Assembly: GCF_900172375.1 (NCBI RefSeq)
Contig: NZ_FWFS01000014.1
Location: 1-64,000 of the forward strand
DNA: 64,000 bases
DNA from: Aquimixticola soesokkakensis
GTDB taxonomy: Bacteria; Pseudomonadota; Alphaproteobacteria; Rhodobacterales; Rhodobacteraceae
Direction: 5' to 3'
Both the position numbers and the translations under genes were made by a program. The notes under the pieces are model-generated. The model was not told where the DNA came from. It saw only the letters and a program-made list of their open reading frames with translations, and did not search any database. Shown here in pieces: positions 27,552 to 36,157 of this stretch (positions within the stretch are counted from its first letter, which is position 1; the number at the start of each line of letters is the position of its first letter).

Positions 27552-28064
27552 ATGATCACCCGCACCCATCTGAAAGGCGATGCGCCCTCGACCGCGGTCT
27601 ATTCCGACTGCGAGCGGTTTCGCTATTCGCTGGAGCGCAGTTGGGATGCGCAGGGGCGCAAAGTGTTGTTCGTCATGCTCAACCCCTCAACGGCGACCGA
27701 GGTGCAAAACGACCCGACGGTTGAACGCTGCGAGCGACGCGCGCGGGCTTTGGGCTACGGGGCCTTTTGCGTCACCAACATCTTTGCATGGCGCGACACG
27801 GACCCCAGGAAAATGCGGGCCGCCAGCGATCCGGTGGGACCACAAAACGACGCCACACTCGTACGGTTTGCGCAGTGGGCCGATGACATTGTCTGCGCCT
27901 GGGGCACCCATGGCGCGCATCTGGGACGCGGCGCGCAGGTCGAGGCACTGCTGCGCGCGACCGGCAAACCGCTGACGCATCTTGGCTTGAGCAAAGCGGG
28001 CCACCCCAAGCATCCGCTCTACATCGGATACCACCAGCAACCCCAAGCCTGGGATAAACCCTAG
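27552..28064 (+). CDS. DUF1643 domain protein
   Basis: 170 residues matching DUF1643, a widespread family of unknown function. The diagnostic start is visible: VLFVMLNPSTATEVQNDPT (about 38-56), followed by ERRARALGYGAFCVTNIFAWR and a WG-H-G segment. No signal peptide or membrane segment. It begins 22 bases after truB, so is likely in the same transcript. Its stop codon shares the tetranucleotide CTAG with the stop of the converging RTX gene. Confidence 0.9.
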   Translation: MITRTHLKGDAPSTAVYSDCERFRYSLERSWDAQGRKVLFVMLNPSTATEVQNDPTVERCERRARALGYGAFCVTNIFAWRDTDPRKMRAASDPVGPQNDATLVRFAQWADDIVCAWGTHGAHLGRGAQVEALLRATGKPLTHLGLSKAGHPKHPLYIGYHQQPQAWDKP

Positions 28065-29602
28065 CGGGCCGCACCGTAGCTCGCGGAAATATCCGCCGCC
28101 GAGACATTCGTCACATTGTGCAAAACAGCGACCAGATCACCATCGATGCTGACGGTCGTGCCCGTGCCATCTTCCGAGGTGCCAAGGGTAATTTCAGGTG
28201 TCCCCTCAGCCCCATCAGGGGCATCATAGGTGATGTGCAACAGGTCTTCGCCCGTGGTGAAATCCGTGATCGCCGCATGGCCGCTGTCCGCAGCGCCGCC
28301 GTGATACAGCAAAAAGCTATCCGCGCCAGCGCCACCGGTTGCGGTATCATCGGTATCCATCACGAGGCTATCGTCGCCCCCGCCGCCCGACAGCACATCC
28401 GCCCCCGCGCCACCGATCAGCATTTCCGAGGCCGCGCCGCCATGGATCTGATCATTGCCCGCGCCACCGTCCAGAACATAGCTGCCCGCGCCATCACTGC
28501 CGTAAAGGGTGTCATTGCCCCCCTCACCGTTCAGAATCGCAGAGCCATCCGTCGCACCGAGCGTGTCATCGCCGTCACCGGCATTCACCACGGCGGCGGC
28601 ATCCCCCGTCACAATCGTGTCGTTGCCAGCACCGCCGGTGACATCCTCGAACGTGACGCCGTCCTCGAACGCGAAGGCATCTTCGTCGAACCAGATGTCA
28701 TCCGTTGCGCCCTGCTCATTGGGGTCATCACTTAGAACCAGCGTTTCGCCACCATCGCCCAGCCTGTAGCTATTGCCTGCGGAAGGGGCGGCATCACCGG
28801 GCTCTGGCGTCAGAATATCGTCCTGCGAGGTGTCGACATCACTATGGTCCTCTTCGGCATCAGGATCATTCGCGCCAATGGCCAGTTCTTCGCCCTCGGT
28901 GCCGCCGGGCGTGTCGATCGCGTCCCCGTCCTCAGGCGTCAAGGCCGTGCTGACAAGCCAGTCGGACAGCGATTGCGACACATCCTCACCGCTTTCGGGA
29001 TCGGTGAATTCAAGCCAGATATCATCCGACGGAACAGAGGACAGGCCGTTGAACCCGATCGAGGTCTCGCCTGCCTCATTGGTATAGCTGAGAATGGCAT
29101 CATTGGTGCCCGCATCCTTGCCAAAGCTGAAGGACCCTTGCGCACCATCTTTGAGCGAGAGGGACAAAACATCCTCGCCCGCCACAAACCCGTCGATTTC
29201 CACGGCGGAGCCATCTGCGTCCATTTCGTAGACATCGCTTTCGCCATCGGTAAAGCTGACCGTTTCCGGTGTGCTCTCATCGCTGTCTTCGAGGCTATCC
29301 TCGTCAAGCGCCTGACCGGAGTCCTGCGCGTCGGCGGAACCGGCCTCTTGCGCGGGGTCTTCGCCTGCGCTGTCGGGAGTACCCGCGCTGTCCAGACTGT
29401 CCGCACTGTCGGAAGTGTCCGCGGCGGCATCCACATCTGCACTCATATCGTCCAGCAAATCCGGCACATCCGCGCCAGCAGAATTCACCGACGCCTGTTC
29501 CAGATCGGCTGCATCATCGGTCTCATCGTCCGTCTGTTCCGGCGCTACATCTGGCATCAACGCCACTGGCAGCATACCGAGCAACAAAAGTGCCCAAAGC
29601 AT
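28061..29602 (-). CDS. Extremely acidic RTX-type calcium-binding protein with N-terminal hydrophobic segment
   Basis: 513 residues. Residues 1-16 are hydrophobic (MLWALLLLGMLPVAL), a signal or anchor. Residues 18-130 are low-complexity, dominated by Asp, Glu, Ser and Ala. About 322-430 hold irregular RTX-like repeats (GGAGNDTI, GDGDDTLGA, GGNDTLYG), then a DLLHI-type C-terminal domain. I count only two Lys (151, 162), two Arg (280, 513) and no Cys, so the pI must be very low. GAGG lies seven bases before ATG 29602. Probably an exported calcium-loving surface protein; the function is not known. Confidence 0.8.
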   Translation of the reverse strand: MLWALLLLGMLPVALMPDVAPEQTDDETDDAADLEQASVNSAGADVPDLLDDMSADVDAAADTSDSADSLDSAGTPDSAGEDPAQEAGSADAQDSGQALDEDSLEDSDESTPETVSFTDGESDVYEMDADGSAVEIDGFVAGEDVLSLSLKDGAQGSFSFGKDAGTNDAILSYTNEAGETSIGFNGLSSVPSDDIWLEFTDPESGEDVSQSLSDWLVSTALTPEDGDAIDTPGGTEGEELAIGANDPDAEEDHSDVDTSQDDILTPEPGDAAPSAGNSYRLGDGGETLVLSDDPNEQGATDDIWFDEDAFAFEDGVTFEDVTGGAGNDTIVTGDAAAVVNAGDGDDTLGATDGSAILNGEGGNDTLYGSDGAGSYVLDGGAGNDQIHGGAASEMLIGGAGADVLSGGGGDDSLVMDTDDTATGGAGADSFLLYHGGAADSGHAAITDFTTGEDLLHITYDAPDGAEGTPEITLGTSEDGTGTTVSIDGDLVAVLHNVTNVSAADISASYGAAR

Positions 29603-29693
29603 CACGTAACCTCACCACAAACCCAACACCCAGCTAACACATCCCCCTTGAAAACACTACAAAGCAATTGCAAAAATTCAAGCTAAACCACTG

Positions 29694-29708
29694 TTAATAA
29701 AGGTTAAC
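29694..29708. promoter_or_regulatory. CtrA-like TTAA-N6-TTAAC element
   Basis: TTAA, six bases, TTAAC in the 168-base gap between the acidic RTX gene and the divergent DUF5665 gene. The CtrA consensus is TTAA-N7-TTAA(C), so the spacing is one base short. The gap is A/T-rich compared with its surroundings. A regulatory role is only suggestive. Confidence 0.3.
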
Positions 29709-29770
29709 ACGCCAACCTCACGGCGTGAGGAACTGCTTTACCTGGCCCGAGAACCTGCTAACTTGCGGGG

Positions 29771-30067
29771 ATGTCACGTGAAACCGAAGAACTCATGGCG
29801 GATCTGGAAGGCTTGCGAATTGAAGTCGCACGCCTGAACAACCACCGCTTTATCAAAATTCACAACTCCACTTTGCGCCTTGTCTGGTTCCAGCTTCTGC
29901 GCGGACTGGCCTTTGGTTTCGGGTCGGTGGCAGGGGCGACGGTGGTCGTGTCCATTGCGGGCTATTTCCTCAGCCATATCGACTTTGTACCGATTCTTGG
30001 CGATTGGGCCTCGGCGCTGGCCGAAGAAATCATGTCCAACACCCAGAGGGTCGAAACCGGCCAATAG
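29771..30067 (+). CDS. DUF5665-type small membrane protein
   Basis: 98 residues. An N-terminal helical region (ELMADLEGLRIEVARLNNH) likely forms a short coiled coil. One membrane segment follows at about 43-70 (GLAFGFGSVAGATVVVSIAGYFL), then a soluble tail. The pattern matches the DUF5665 family, function unknown. It lies between the divergent acidic RTX gene and rpsO, 201 bases before rpsO. Confidence 0.8.
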   Translation: MSRETEELMADLEGLRIEVARLNNHRFIKIHNSTLRLVWFQLLRGLAFGFGSVAGATVVVSIAGYFLSHIDFVPILGDWASALAEEIMSNTQRVETGQ

Positions 30068-30268
30068 ACCGCAATTTCATTGGATTTTCGCGCCTGCAGG
30101 GCAGCTCTGCCAGTGTTTTGCACGCGATCGGGCAAAAACGCTTTCTTTTTGATGCCCGTTTGCCTATATGCGCGCATCCGGTCAAAACTTTGCACGGATA
30201 CCTCCATGGGCCTTGCTGGACGACATCCCGGCCTGCGCCATAACCCTTTTCCTTGAAAGGAGACCCCG

Positions 30269-30538
30269 ATGTCGATCACTGTTGAAGAAAAACAACGCCT
30301 GATGAAAGAATTCGCGACGAAAGAGGGCGACACCGGCTCCCCCGAAGTTCAAGTCGCAATCCTGACCTCGCGCATCGCGACGCTCACCGAGCACTTCAAA
30401 TCGCACAAAAAAGACAACCACTCGCGTCGTGGTCTTTTGATGATGGTTGCCCAGCGCCGCAAGCTGCTCGACTACACCAAAGCCAAAGACGAAGAGCGCT
30501 ACAAGTCGCTCATCGCACGCCTCGGCATCCGTCGCTAA
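30269..30538 (+). CDS. rpsO: 30S ribosomal protein S15
   Basis: 89-residue four-helix protein that binds the central domain of 16S rRNA and bridges to the 50S subunit. It contains the family core [15 protein letters not shown] and [23 protein letters not shown] precedes ATG 30269. A strong terminator follows, then pnp, the classical rpsO-pnp order. Confidence 0.98.
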   Translation: MSITVEEKQRLMKEFATKEGDTGSPEVQVAILTSRIATLTEHFKSHKKDNHSRRGLLMMVAQRRKLLDYTKAKDEERYKSLIARLGIRR

Positions 30539-30564
30539 TCCGACGCCCCGCCCGAGCAAGTTTG

Positions 30565-30597
30565 AAACGCCCGCCCGTCATCGGAGCGGGCGTTTTT
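30565..30597 (+). terminator. Rho-independent terminator of rpsO
   Basis: A 10-bp stem (30565-30574 with 30586-30595) and 11-base loop, with six T at the end. It begins 27 bases after the rpsO stop. It probably attenuates transcription into pnp, which would need read-through or its own promoter in the 200 bases that follow. Confidence 0.85.
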
Positions 30598-30723
30598 TAT
30601 GGGCACCTGTCACAGGGCTGTGCAAAAGCAATCCCTTCCCAAATTGCCTGTTTTCCTGTAAGAGGCGCCCATCTGAGACGTGGTGCGACGACCCCCGCAC
30701 TGTGCATTTGAGATGACGGGGTC

Positions 30724-30781
30724 GGCGGCAATGGGGCCGCCATTCAAAACGGGAGCCTCGACAGGGGTCGAGACTGCTCCC
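30724..30781 (+). promoter_or_regulatory. Two tandem hairpins in the pnp leader
   Basis: First hairpin: GGCGGC (30724-30729), AATGGG loop, GCCGCC (30736-30741). Second: GGGAGC plus CTCGAC (30751-30762), AGGG loop, GTCGAG (30767-30772), three-base bulge, GCTCCC (30776-30781), ending 16 bases before the pnp ATG. In E. coli the rpsO-pnp leader carries a stem cut by RNase III through which PNPase represses itself. The position here suggests a similar control; this is inferred from position and structure, not sequence homology. Confidence 0.6.
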
Positions 30782-30797
30782 TCACAGGATACGCTTG

Positions 30798-32930
30798 ATG
30801 TTCAACGAAGTTAAAAAATCCATCCAGTGGGGCGAAGAAACGCTTACGCTGGAAACCGGCAAAGTCGCGCGTCAGGCCGACGGCACGGTCATCGCCACGC
30901 TGGGCGAGACCTCCGTCATGGCCAACGTCACTTTTGCAAAACAGCAAAAGCCCGGTCAGGACTTCTTCCCGCTGACGGTCCACTACCAAGAAAAATACTA
31001 CGCAGCCGGCAAAGTGCCCGGCGGCTTCTTCAAACGTGAAGCCCGCCCGACCGAAAAAGAAACGCTGACCGCGCGCCTGATCGACCGTCCGATCCGCCCG
31101 CTCTTCGTGCCCGGTTTCAAGAACGAAGTGCTCGTCATGTGCACCGTTCTGTCGCACGATCTGGAAAACGATCCCGATGTTGTGGCCATGATCGCCGCCT
31201 CTGCCGCGCTGACCATTTCCGGTGCGCCGTTCCGTGGCCCGATCGCCGGTTGCCGCGTCGGCTACACCGAGGGCAACTACGTCCTCAACCCCGCGGTTGA
31301 CGACATGCAGGGCCTGCGCAACAACCCCGACCAGCGTCTCGACCTGGTCGTTGCAGGCACCAAAGACGCCGTGATGATGGTGGAATCCGAAGCCTACGAG
31401 CTGACCGAAGAAGAAATGCTCGGCGCGGTCAACTTTGCCCACGAACAAATCCAGCCCGTGATCGACCTGATCATCTCGCTGGCAGAGGCCTCGGCCAAAG
31501 AGCCCTTCGAATTCGCAGCCCCCGACTACTCGGCACTCTACGAGACGGTCAAAGCGGCGGGCGAACAAGCCATGCGCGACGCCTACGCAATCACCGACAA
31601 ACAAGAGCGCGTTGCCGCTGTGTCGGCTGCGAAAGAGGGCATCAAATCCGCTCTTTCCGAAGAGCAGCTGGAAGACGAGAACCTCGGCTCCGCGCTGAAG
31701 AAACTCGAGTCCGCCGTCCTGCGCGGCACGGTTGTCAAAGAAGGCAAACGCATCGACGGTCGTGCGCTAGATCAGGTCCGCGCGATCGAGGCCGAAACCG
31801 GCCTGCTGCCGCGCACCCACGGTTCCGCGCTGTTCACCCGTGGTGAAACACAGGGCCTCGTGGTCACCACGCTGGGCACCGGCGACGACGAGCAGATCAT
31901 CGACGCGCTGCACGGCAACTTCCGCTCGAACTTCCTGCTGCATTACAACTTCCCTCCCTACTCGGTGGGTGAAGTTGGCCGCGTCGGTTCGCCCGGTCGT
32001 CGTGAAATCGGTCACGGGAAACTTGCATGGCGCGCCCTTCAGGCCGTTCTGCCCGCCCCCACCGATTTCCCCTACACCATCCGCGTTGTGTCCGAGATCA
32101 CTGAATCCAACGGCTCGTCCTCCATGGCGTCCGTCTGTGGCGGTTCGCTGTCGATGATGGATGCCGGTGTGCCGCTCAAAGCCGCCGTTGCCGGTGTGGC
32201 CATGGGCCTGATCCTCGAAGAAGACGGCTCCTACGCTGTTCTCACCGACATCCTGGGTGATGAAGATCACCTTGGTGACATGGACTTCAAAGTGGCTGGC
32301 ACCGAAGCGGGGATCACCTCGCTCCAGATGGACATCAAAGTCGCCGGCATCACCCCCGAGATCATGCAAAAAGCCCTTTCCCAAGCGAAAGAAGGCCGGA
32401 TGCACATCCTCGGCGAGATGAACAAAGCGCTTTCGGGTGCTGGCCAATTCTCGGCTCACGCCCCGCGCATCGAGACCATGCAGATCCCCACGGATAAAAT
32501 CCGCGAAGTGATCGGTTCGGGCGGCAAAGTGATCCGCGAAATCGTCGAAGTGTCCGGTGCCAAAGTGGACATCAACGACGAAGGCATCATCAAGATTGCC
32601 TCCTCCAACGGGGATGCCATCCAGAAAGCCTACGACATGATCCATTCGATCGTCGCAGAGCCCGAAGAAGGCAAGATCTACAAAGGCAAGGTCGTGAAAG
32701 TCGTCGATTTCGGCGTTTTCGTGAACTTCTTTGGCAAGCGTGACGGTCTCGTCCACGTCAGCCAGATCGAAAACCGTCGCCTGAACCACCCCTCCGACGT
32801 GCTCAAGGAAGGTCAGGAAGTGTTCGTCAAACTTCTGGGCTTCGATGATCGCGGCAAGGTGCGTCTGGCCATGAAAATGGTCGACCAAGCCACCGGTGAG
32901 GAACTGAAAGAAGACGCTGCAGAGGCCTAA
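30798..32930 (+). CDS. pnp: Polyribonucleotide nucleotidyltransferase (PNPase)
   Basis: Phosphorolytic 3'-5' exoribonuclease of the RNA degradosome. 710 residues: a first RNase PH-like domain (about 1-230), a linker helical domain, a second, catalytic RNase PH-like domain (about 310-540), a KH domain with [11 protein letters not shown] (about 570-580), and a C-terminal S1 domain with [22 protein letters not shown]. Start is ATG 30798 rather than the TTG one codon earlier; AGGAT lies upstream. A strong terminator follows. Confidence 0.98.
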   Translation: MFNEVKKSIQWGEETLTLETGKVARQADGTVIATLGETSVMANVTFAKQQKPGQDFFPLTVHYQEKYYAAGKVPGGFFKREARPTEKETLTARLIDRPIRPLFVPGFKNEVLVMCTVLSHDLENDPDVVAMIAASAALTISGAPFRGPIAGCRVGYTEGNYVLNPAVDDMQGLRNNPDQRLDLVVAGTKDAVMMVESEAYELTEEEMLGAVNFAHEQIQPVIDLIISLAEASAKEPFEFAAPDYSALYETVKAAGEQAMRDAYAITDKQERVAAVSAAKEGIKSALSEEQLEDENLGSALKKLESAVLRGTVVKEGKRIDGRALDQVRAIEAETGLLPRTHGSALFTRGETQGLVVTTLGTGDDEQIIDALHGNFRSNFLLHYNFPPYSVGEVGRVGSPGRREIGHGKLAWRALQAVLPAPTDFPYTIRVVSEITESNGSSSMASVCGGSLSMMDAGVPLKAAVAGVAMGLILEEDGSYAVLTDILGDEDHLGDMDFKVAGTEAGITSLQMDIKVAGITPEIMQKALSQAKEGRMHILGEMNKALSGAGQFSAHAPRIETMQIPTDKIREVIGSGGKVIREIVEVSGAKVDINDEGIIKIASSNGDAIQKAYDMIHSIVAEPEEGKIYKGKVVKVVDFGVFVNFFGKRDGLVHVSQIENRRLNHPSDVLKEGQEVFVKLLGFDDRGKVRLAMKMVDQATGEELKEDAAEA

Positions 32931-32951
32931 GCCCTGACGCCATGACACAGG

Positions 32952-32981
32952 AAGCCCCGCTGGAGACAGCGGGGCTTTTTC
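32952..32981 (+). terminator. Rho-independent terminator of pnp
   Basis: A 10-bp stem (32952-32961 with 32968-32977), 6-base loop and five T, beginning 21 bases after the pnp stop. Confidence 0.88.
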
Positions 32982-33098
32982 GTTGCGACCTGTGACGCTG
33001 GTTGCACAGGAGGTCGTGTCGTTGCTGGGTCTGCTGGGGGATGGTTGGTTGCCGCGCGTTGCAAGCCGGACATGCAGCCGCGCAGGCGGTTCCAGGCC

Positions 33099-34298
33099 TC
33101 AGCCGGCCCCGCGCGTAAGGATCTGGTCGCGCAGCTTGTCCCGCGCGACGAGGTCTGCCAGCCCAAACGACCCATCGATGACCGCGGCCACCCGCGGATA
33201 ATAGGCGGCGTCCAGATAGGACATGAACGCATCCCGCGCGCCTGCATCAAAGGCCAGTTTTTCAGGGGCGGACAGGACCTGCGCCAGCTCCTGCGCGTCG
33301 GACACCTTGTGCGCCAGATGATCAAACGCGTAGAACGCCTCGCCAAGCACCAGAACCGGCTTGTCAAAAAAGAAGGCTTGCAAACCGACCGAGGAATTCA
33401 CGTTCACAACGGCGCGCGCGGCGCTCACCTGCGCGAAGGTATCCGTACTATTGTCGACGCGAAATTTCGGCCCCGCGAGGGCGGCGAGTTTTTCGCCGAA
33501 AGAAATGCGTGCCGACGGGTGTTCCTTGATGCGCAAATGCCATCCGTCGGGAAGCGCCTGCGCGGCGCGCGCAAGTTCGTCGATCATATGGTCAACCGAA
33601 GTGATCCAGTCGCCGTAAATCGTGATCTGGCTGTCACCGGGCACTTGCAGCGGGCAGAAAATGAACTTTTCCGCGCCCAGCGCCGCATCCGAGGCCCCCT
33701 GCCCGACATCGTCGCGATCGGCCTTGCGCGGGACAAGCTGGCTGCGCAGATCACGCCAACGGTCGGGCGCAACACCGCTTTGCGCCAGCCAGTCGTGGTA
33801 AAATCCGATGCGTCGGGGCAGGGAGGACCCGAAATTCACCCCTGCAAAATCAATCGTGACTCGCGCGGGAAGCGGGGCTTCCTCGAAATAGATCACCGGC
33901 ATGCCCCGCGCCGTTGCAGCGTCCGCAAGCACACGACGATGCCCCTTGATCCCGTTCCAGATGACCACAAACGCATCGGGCCGGCGCGCGAAAAACCGAT
34001 CGCACCAGTTGAACTGCCACGTCAGGAACATGCGCTTGGCCCATTTCGCGACAGCCGTCTTATGCTGTTTGTTGCCCGACTGCGCGGCATATTCAATCTG
34101 TGCAGCGTCGGGCACTGTTTTCCCGAAGGGCCAGATGCCGACATCCTTGAAACCCACCGCCGCCTGCAGATCGAACAGCCCGCGATAAATCGCGTTGATC
34201 CGCTCTTTGCGCGACCAATGAATGATCGGCGTCCCCGTCATAAGCCGCTCCACGTCAGGCGCGACAGGTCGGGCATGCGCAGGTTTTGGCGGGGTCAT
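33099..34298 (-). CDS. Capsular polysaccharide biosynthesis/export protein, KpsS-like
   Basis: 399 residues of the capsule synthesis family that includes KpsS and KpsC, which add Kdo linkers to the lipid anchor of group 2 capsules. Recognisable parts are VIWNGIKGHRRVLADAA with a nearby YFEEAPLP, FCPLQVPGDSQI, RIKEHPSA, and NSSVGLQAFFF followed by a conserved GEAFY. No signal peptide, so cytoplasmic or membrane-associated. GAGAG lies before ATG 34298. No other capsule gene is in the window, so it stands alone between pnp and the peroxiredoxin. Confidence 0.85.
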   Translation of the reverse strand: MTPPKPAHARPVAPDVERLMTGTPIIHWSRKERINAIYRGLFDLQAAVGFKDVGIWPFGKTVPDAAQIEYAAQSGNKQHKTAVAKWAKRMFLTWQFNWCDRFFARRPDAFVVIWNGIKGHRRVLADAATARGMPVIYFEEAPLPARVTIDFAGVNFGSSLPRRIGFYHDWLAQSGVAPDRWRDLRSQLVPRKADRDDVGQGASDAALGAEKFIFCPLQVPGDSQITIYGDWITSVDHMIDELARAAQALPDGWHLRIKEHPSARISFGEKLAALAGPKFRVDNSTDTFAQVSAARAVVNVNSSVGLQAFFFDKPVLVLGEAFYAFDHLAHKVSDAQELAQVLSAPEKLAFDAGARDAFMSYLDAAYYPRVAAVIDGSFGLADLVARDKLRDQILTRGAG

Positions 34299-34350
34299 CT
34301 GATCTCTCTTTCACTGGGTGCTTCAGATATGCCCCAAGGCAAACGCAAAC

Positions 34351-34368
34351 GCCACCCCGAGGGGTGGC
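34351..34368 (-). terminator. Possible terminator of the peroxiredoxin gene
   Basis: GCCACCCC/GGGGTGGC inverted repeat (34351-34358 with 34361-34368), 28 bases beyond the peroxiredoxin stop on the minus strand. The following minus-strand sequence has only a broken T run (GTTTGCGTTTG), so termination may be weak. Confidence 0.45.
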
Positions 34369-34395
34369 GCGCGCAGGGCTCACAAAGAAGAGCGC

Positions 34396-35049
34396 TTATT
34401 TGGGGTCTTTGGCAAAACGCAGGTACTTCAGCTTTTTGTCCAAGCTGCCGTATTTTTCCTCTGCGGCAGCGTCATCCAGCGACAAGGCCACGATCACATC
34501 CTTGCCGGTTTCCCAGTTGGCAGGGGTTGCCAGCGGGACACCAAAGGTCTTTTGCAACGCATCCAGCGCGCGCAGCACCTCGGCAAAGTTGCGGCCCACC
34601 GACATCGGGTAGGTCATCGACAGTTGCAGTTTCTTGTCGGGCGAAATGATGAAGACCGACCGCACCGTGGCCGTATTGGCCGGCGTGCGGCCTTCGGGCA
34701 GATAGGCCTCGGCGGGCAGCATGTCGAAGGCTTTGGACACCGCCAAATCGCCGTCGGCGATGATCGGGAAGCCGGCCGCGCAGCCCGCAAAAGATTCGAT
34801 ATCCGCTTTCCAGCCTTTGTGTTCCTCGACGCCGTCCACCGACACGCCGATCACCTTGGTGCCACGCTTGGCCCATTCCTCCGACAGCTGCGCGACGGCA
34901 CCGAATTCGGTGGTGCAGACGGGGGTGAAATCTTTGGGATGGGAAAAGAGAATGGCCCAGCTATCGCCAATCCAGTCGTGAAAGCTGATCTCGCCCTGAT
35001 CGGTTTGGGCGGTAAAATCGGGAACGATATCGTTAATGCGCAGAGCCAT
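34396..35049 (-). CDS. 1-Cys peroxiredoxin (Prx6-type)
   Basis: Reduces peroxides in the cytosol. 217 residues with peroxidatic Cys45 in HPKDFTPVCTTEFG and the long C-terminal domain typical of the Prx6 subfamily (RSVFIISPDKKLQ and an ending KKYLRFAKDPK-like tail). There is no resolving cysteine in the 2-Cys position, though another Cys is in FAGCAAG near 85. AGGAGA lies before ATG 35049. It is divergent from the VOC protein gene with 163 bases between starts. Confidence 0.93.
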   Translation of the reverse strand: MALRINDIVPDFTAQTDQGEISFHDWIGDSWAILFSHPKDFTPVCTTEFGAVAQLSEEWAKRGTKVIGVSVDGVEEHKGWKADIESFAGCAAGFPIIADGDLAVSKAFDMLPAEAYLPEGRTPANTATVRSVFIISPDKKLQLSMTYPMSVGRNFAEVLRALDALQKTFGVPLATPANWETGKDVIVALSLDDAAAEEKYGSLDKKLKYLRFAKDPK

Positions 35050-35212
35050 GTCTGTCTCCTTTTTGAAATCTCTGCCCCCTAGATAGAGGGTCACGGGCGC
35101 GGTTGCATCCCCCTTGCCGCGGGAATCGTACATCCCCGCGCGCCGCGATCACGGTGAAATGTTTGCGCAAGCCAGAGGACGCGCTATCTGTGGTGAAACT
35201 CAGGAGACGCCG

Positions 35213-36154
35213 ATGCTTAGCCAAATCAACGGATTGCACCATATCACGCTTTTGGCCTCGGATGCGGAGCGCAACAACGCCTTTTACACCCGCGCGCTTG
35301 GATTGCGGCGCGTCAAGAAAACGGTGAATTTCGACGCGCCCGACGTTTACCATCTGTATTTCGGTGACAGTCAGGGCACACCCGGCACCGTGATGACCGC
35401 CTTTCCCTTTCCGCGGGCGAAACGCGGGGCGCATGGCACGGGTGAGGTGGGGCTGTCTGCCTTTGCCATCCCCCAAGGCACCCTTCCCTTCTGGACCAAC
35501 CGCCTTGCAGAACTCGACATGATCAACCTGCGCGAAAGCGAAGTCTTCGGACAGGCGCGGCTCGATTTCGAGGGACCGGATGGCGAGGAACTGGCGCTGG
35601 TCGAAACCGCGACGGACCCGCGCGATGGTTCGGACCGGCTGTGGAGCGCGCGCGTCCCGCCCGAGGCCGCCATCCGCGGCTTTCACTCCGCGATTTTGCG
35701 CGTACAGGACGGCGGCGCAACGGCAGAGCTTTTGACCGAAATGGGCTACCGGGAAACCGGCGCGCAGGCCACCTTGCGCCGGTTTGCGCGCGACAGCGGC
35801 AACGGCGCGCATATCATCGATCTCGAAGTCCTGAATGGCGCGCCGGTTGCTACCTCTGGTGCCGGCGCGGTGCATCACATTGCCTTCTCGATCAGCACGA
35901 GCGCACAACAAAAAGCGATTCACGCCGATCTCGTGGCACAAGGGTTTCGCGTCACCGAGGTCATCGACCGCGACTATTTCACCGCGATCTATTTTCGCAC
36001 CCCCGAAGGCATCTTGTTTGAAATCGCCACGGACACGCCCGGCTTTACCGTCGATGAAGACCCGGCGCATCTGGGCGAGGCGCTACAGTTGCCCGCCCAA
36101 CACGCCCCCAAACGCGAACAGATCGAACGGCGCTTGAAACCCTTTGACGACTGA
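35213..36154 (+). CDS. VOC-superfamily protein, ring-cleaving dioxygenase-like
   Basis: 313 residues with two vicinal-oxygen-chelate modules. Likely metal ligands are His10 (GLHHITLL), His221 or His222 (AVHHIAFS) and Glu270 (GILFEIATD). This is close to the H11-H227-E276 pattern of PcpA-type extradiol dioxygenases that open hydroquinone rings. Without pathway genes nearby the substrate is unknown, and glyoxalase-like alternatives remain. CAGGAGAC lies before ATG 35213. It is divergent from the peroxiredoxin gene. Confidence 0.85.
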   Translation: MLSQINGLHHITLLASDAERNNAFYTRALGLRRVKKTVNFDAPDVYHLYFGDSQGTPGTVMTAFPFPRAKRGAHGTGEVGLSAFAIPQGTLPFWTNRLAELDMINLRESEVFGQARLDFEGPDGEELALVETATDPRDGSDRLWSARVPPEAAIRGFHSAILRVQDGGATAELLTEMGYRETGAQATLRRFARDSGNGAHIIDLEVLNGAPVATSGAGAVHHIAFSISTSAQQKAIHADLVAQGFRVTEVIDRDYFTAIYFRTPEGILFEIATDTPGFTVDEDPAHLGEALQLPAQHAPKREQIERRLKPFDD

Positions 36155-36157
36155 CCT

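Noticed and set aside
30915-32948. Open frames opposite pnp (for example 31767-32948 and 30744-31604)
   Set aside because: Antisense to pnp, with His/Asp/Val-rich artificial composition and no homology.
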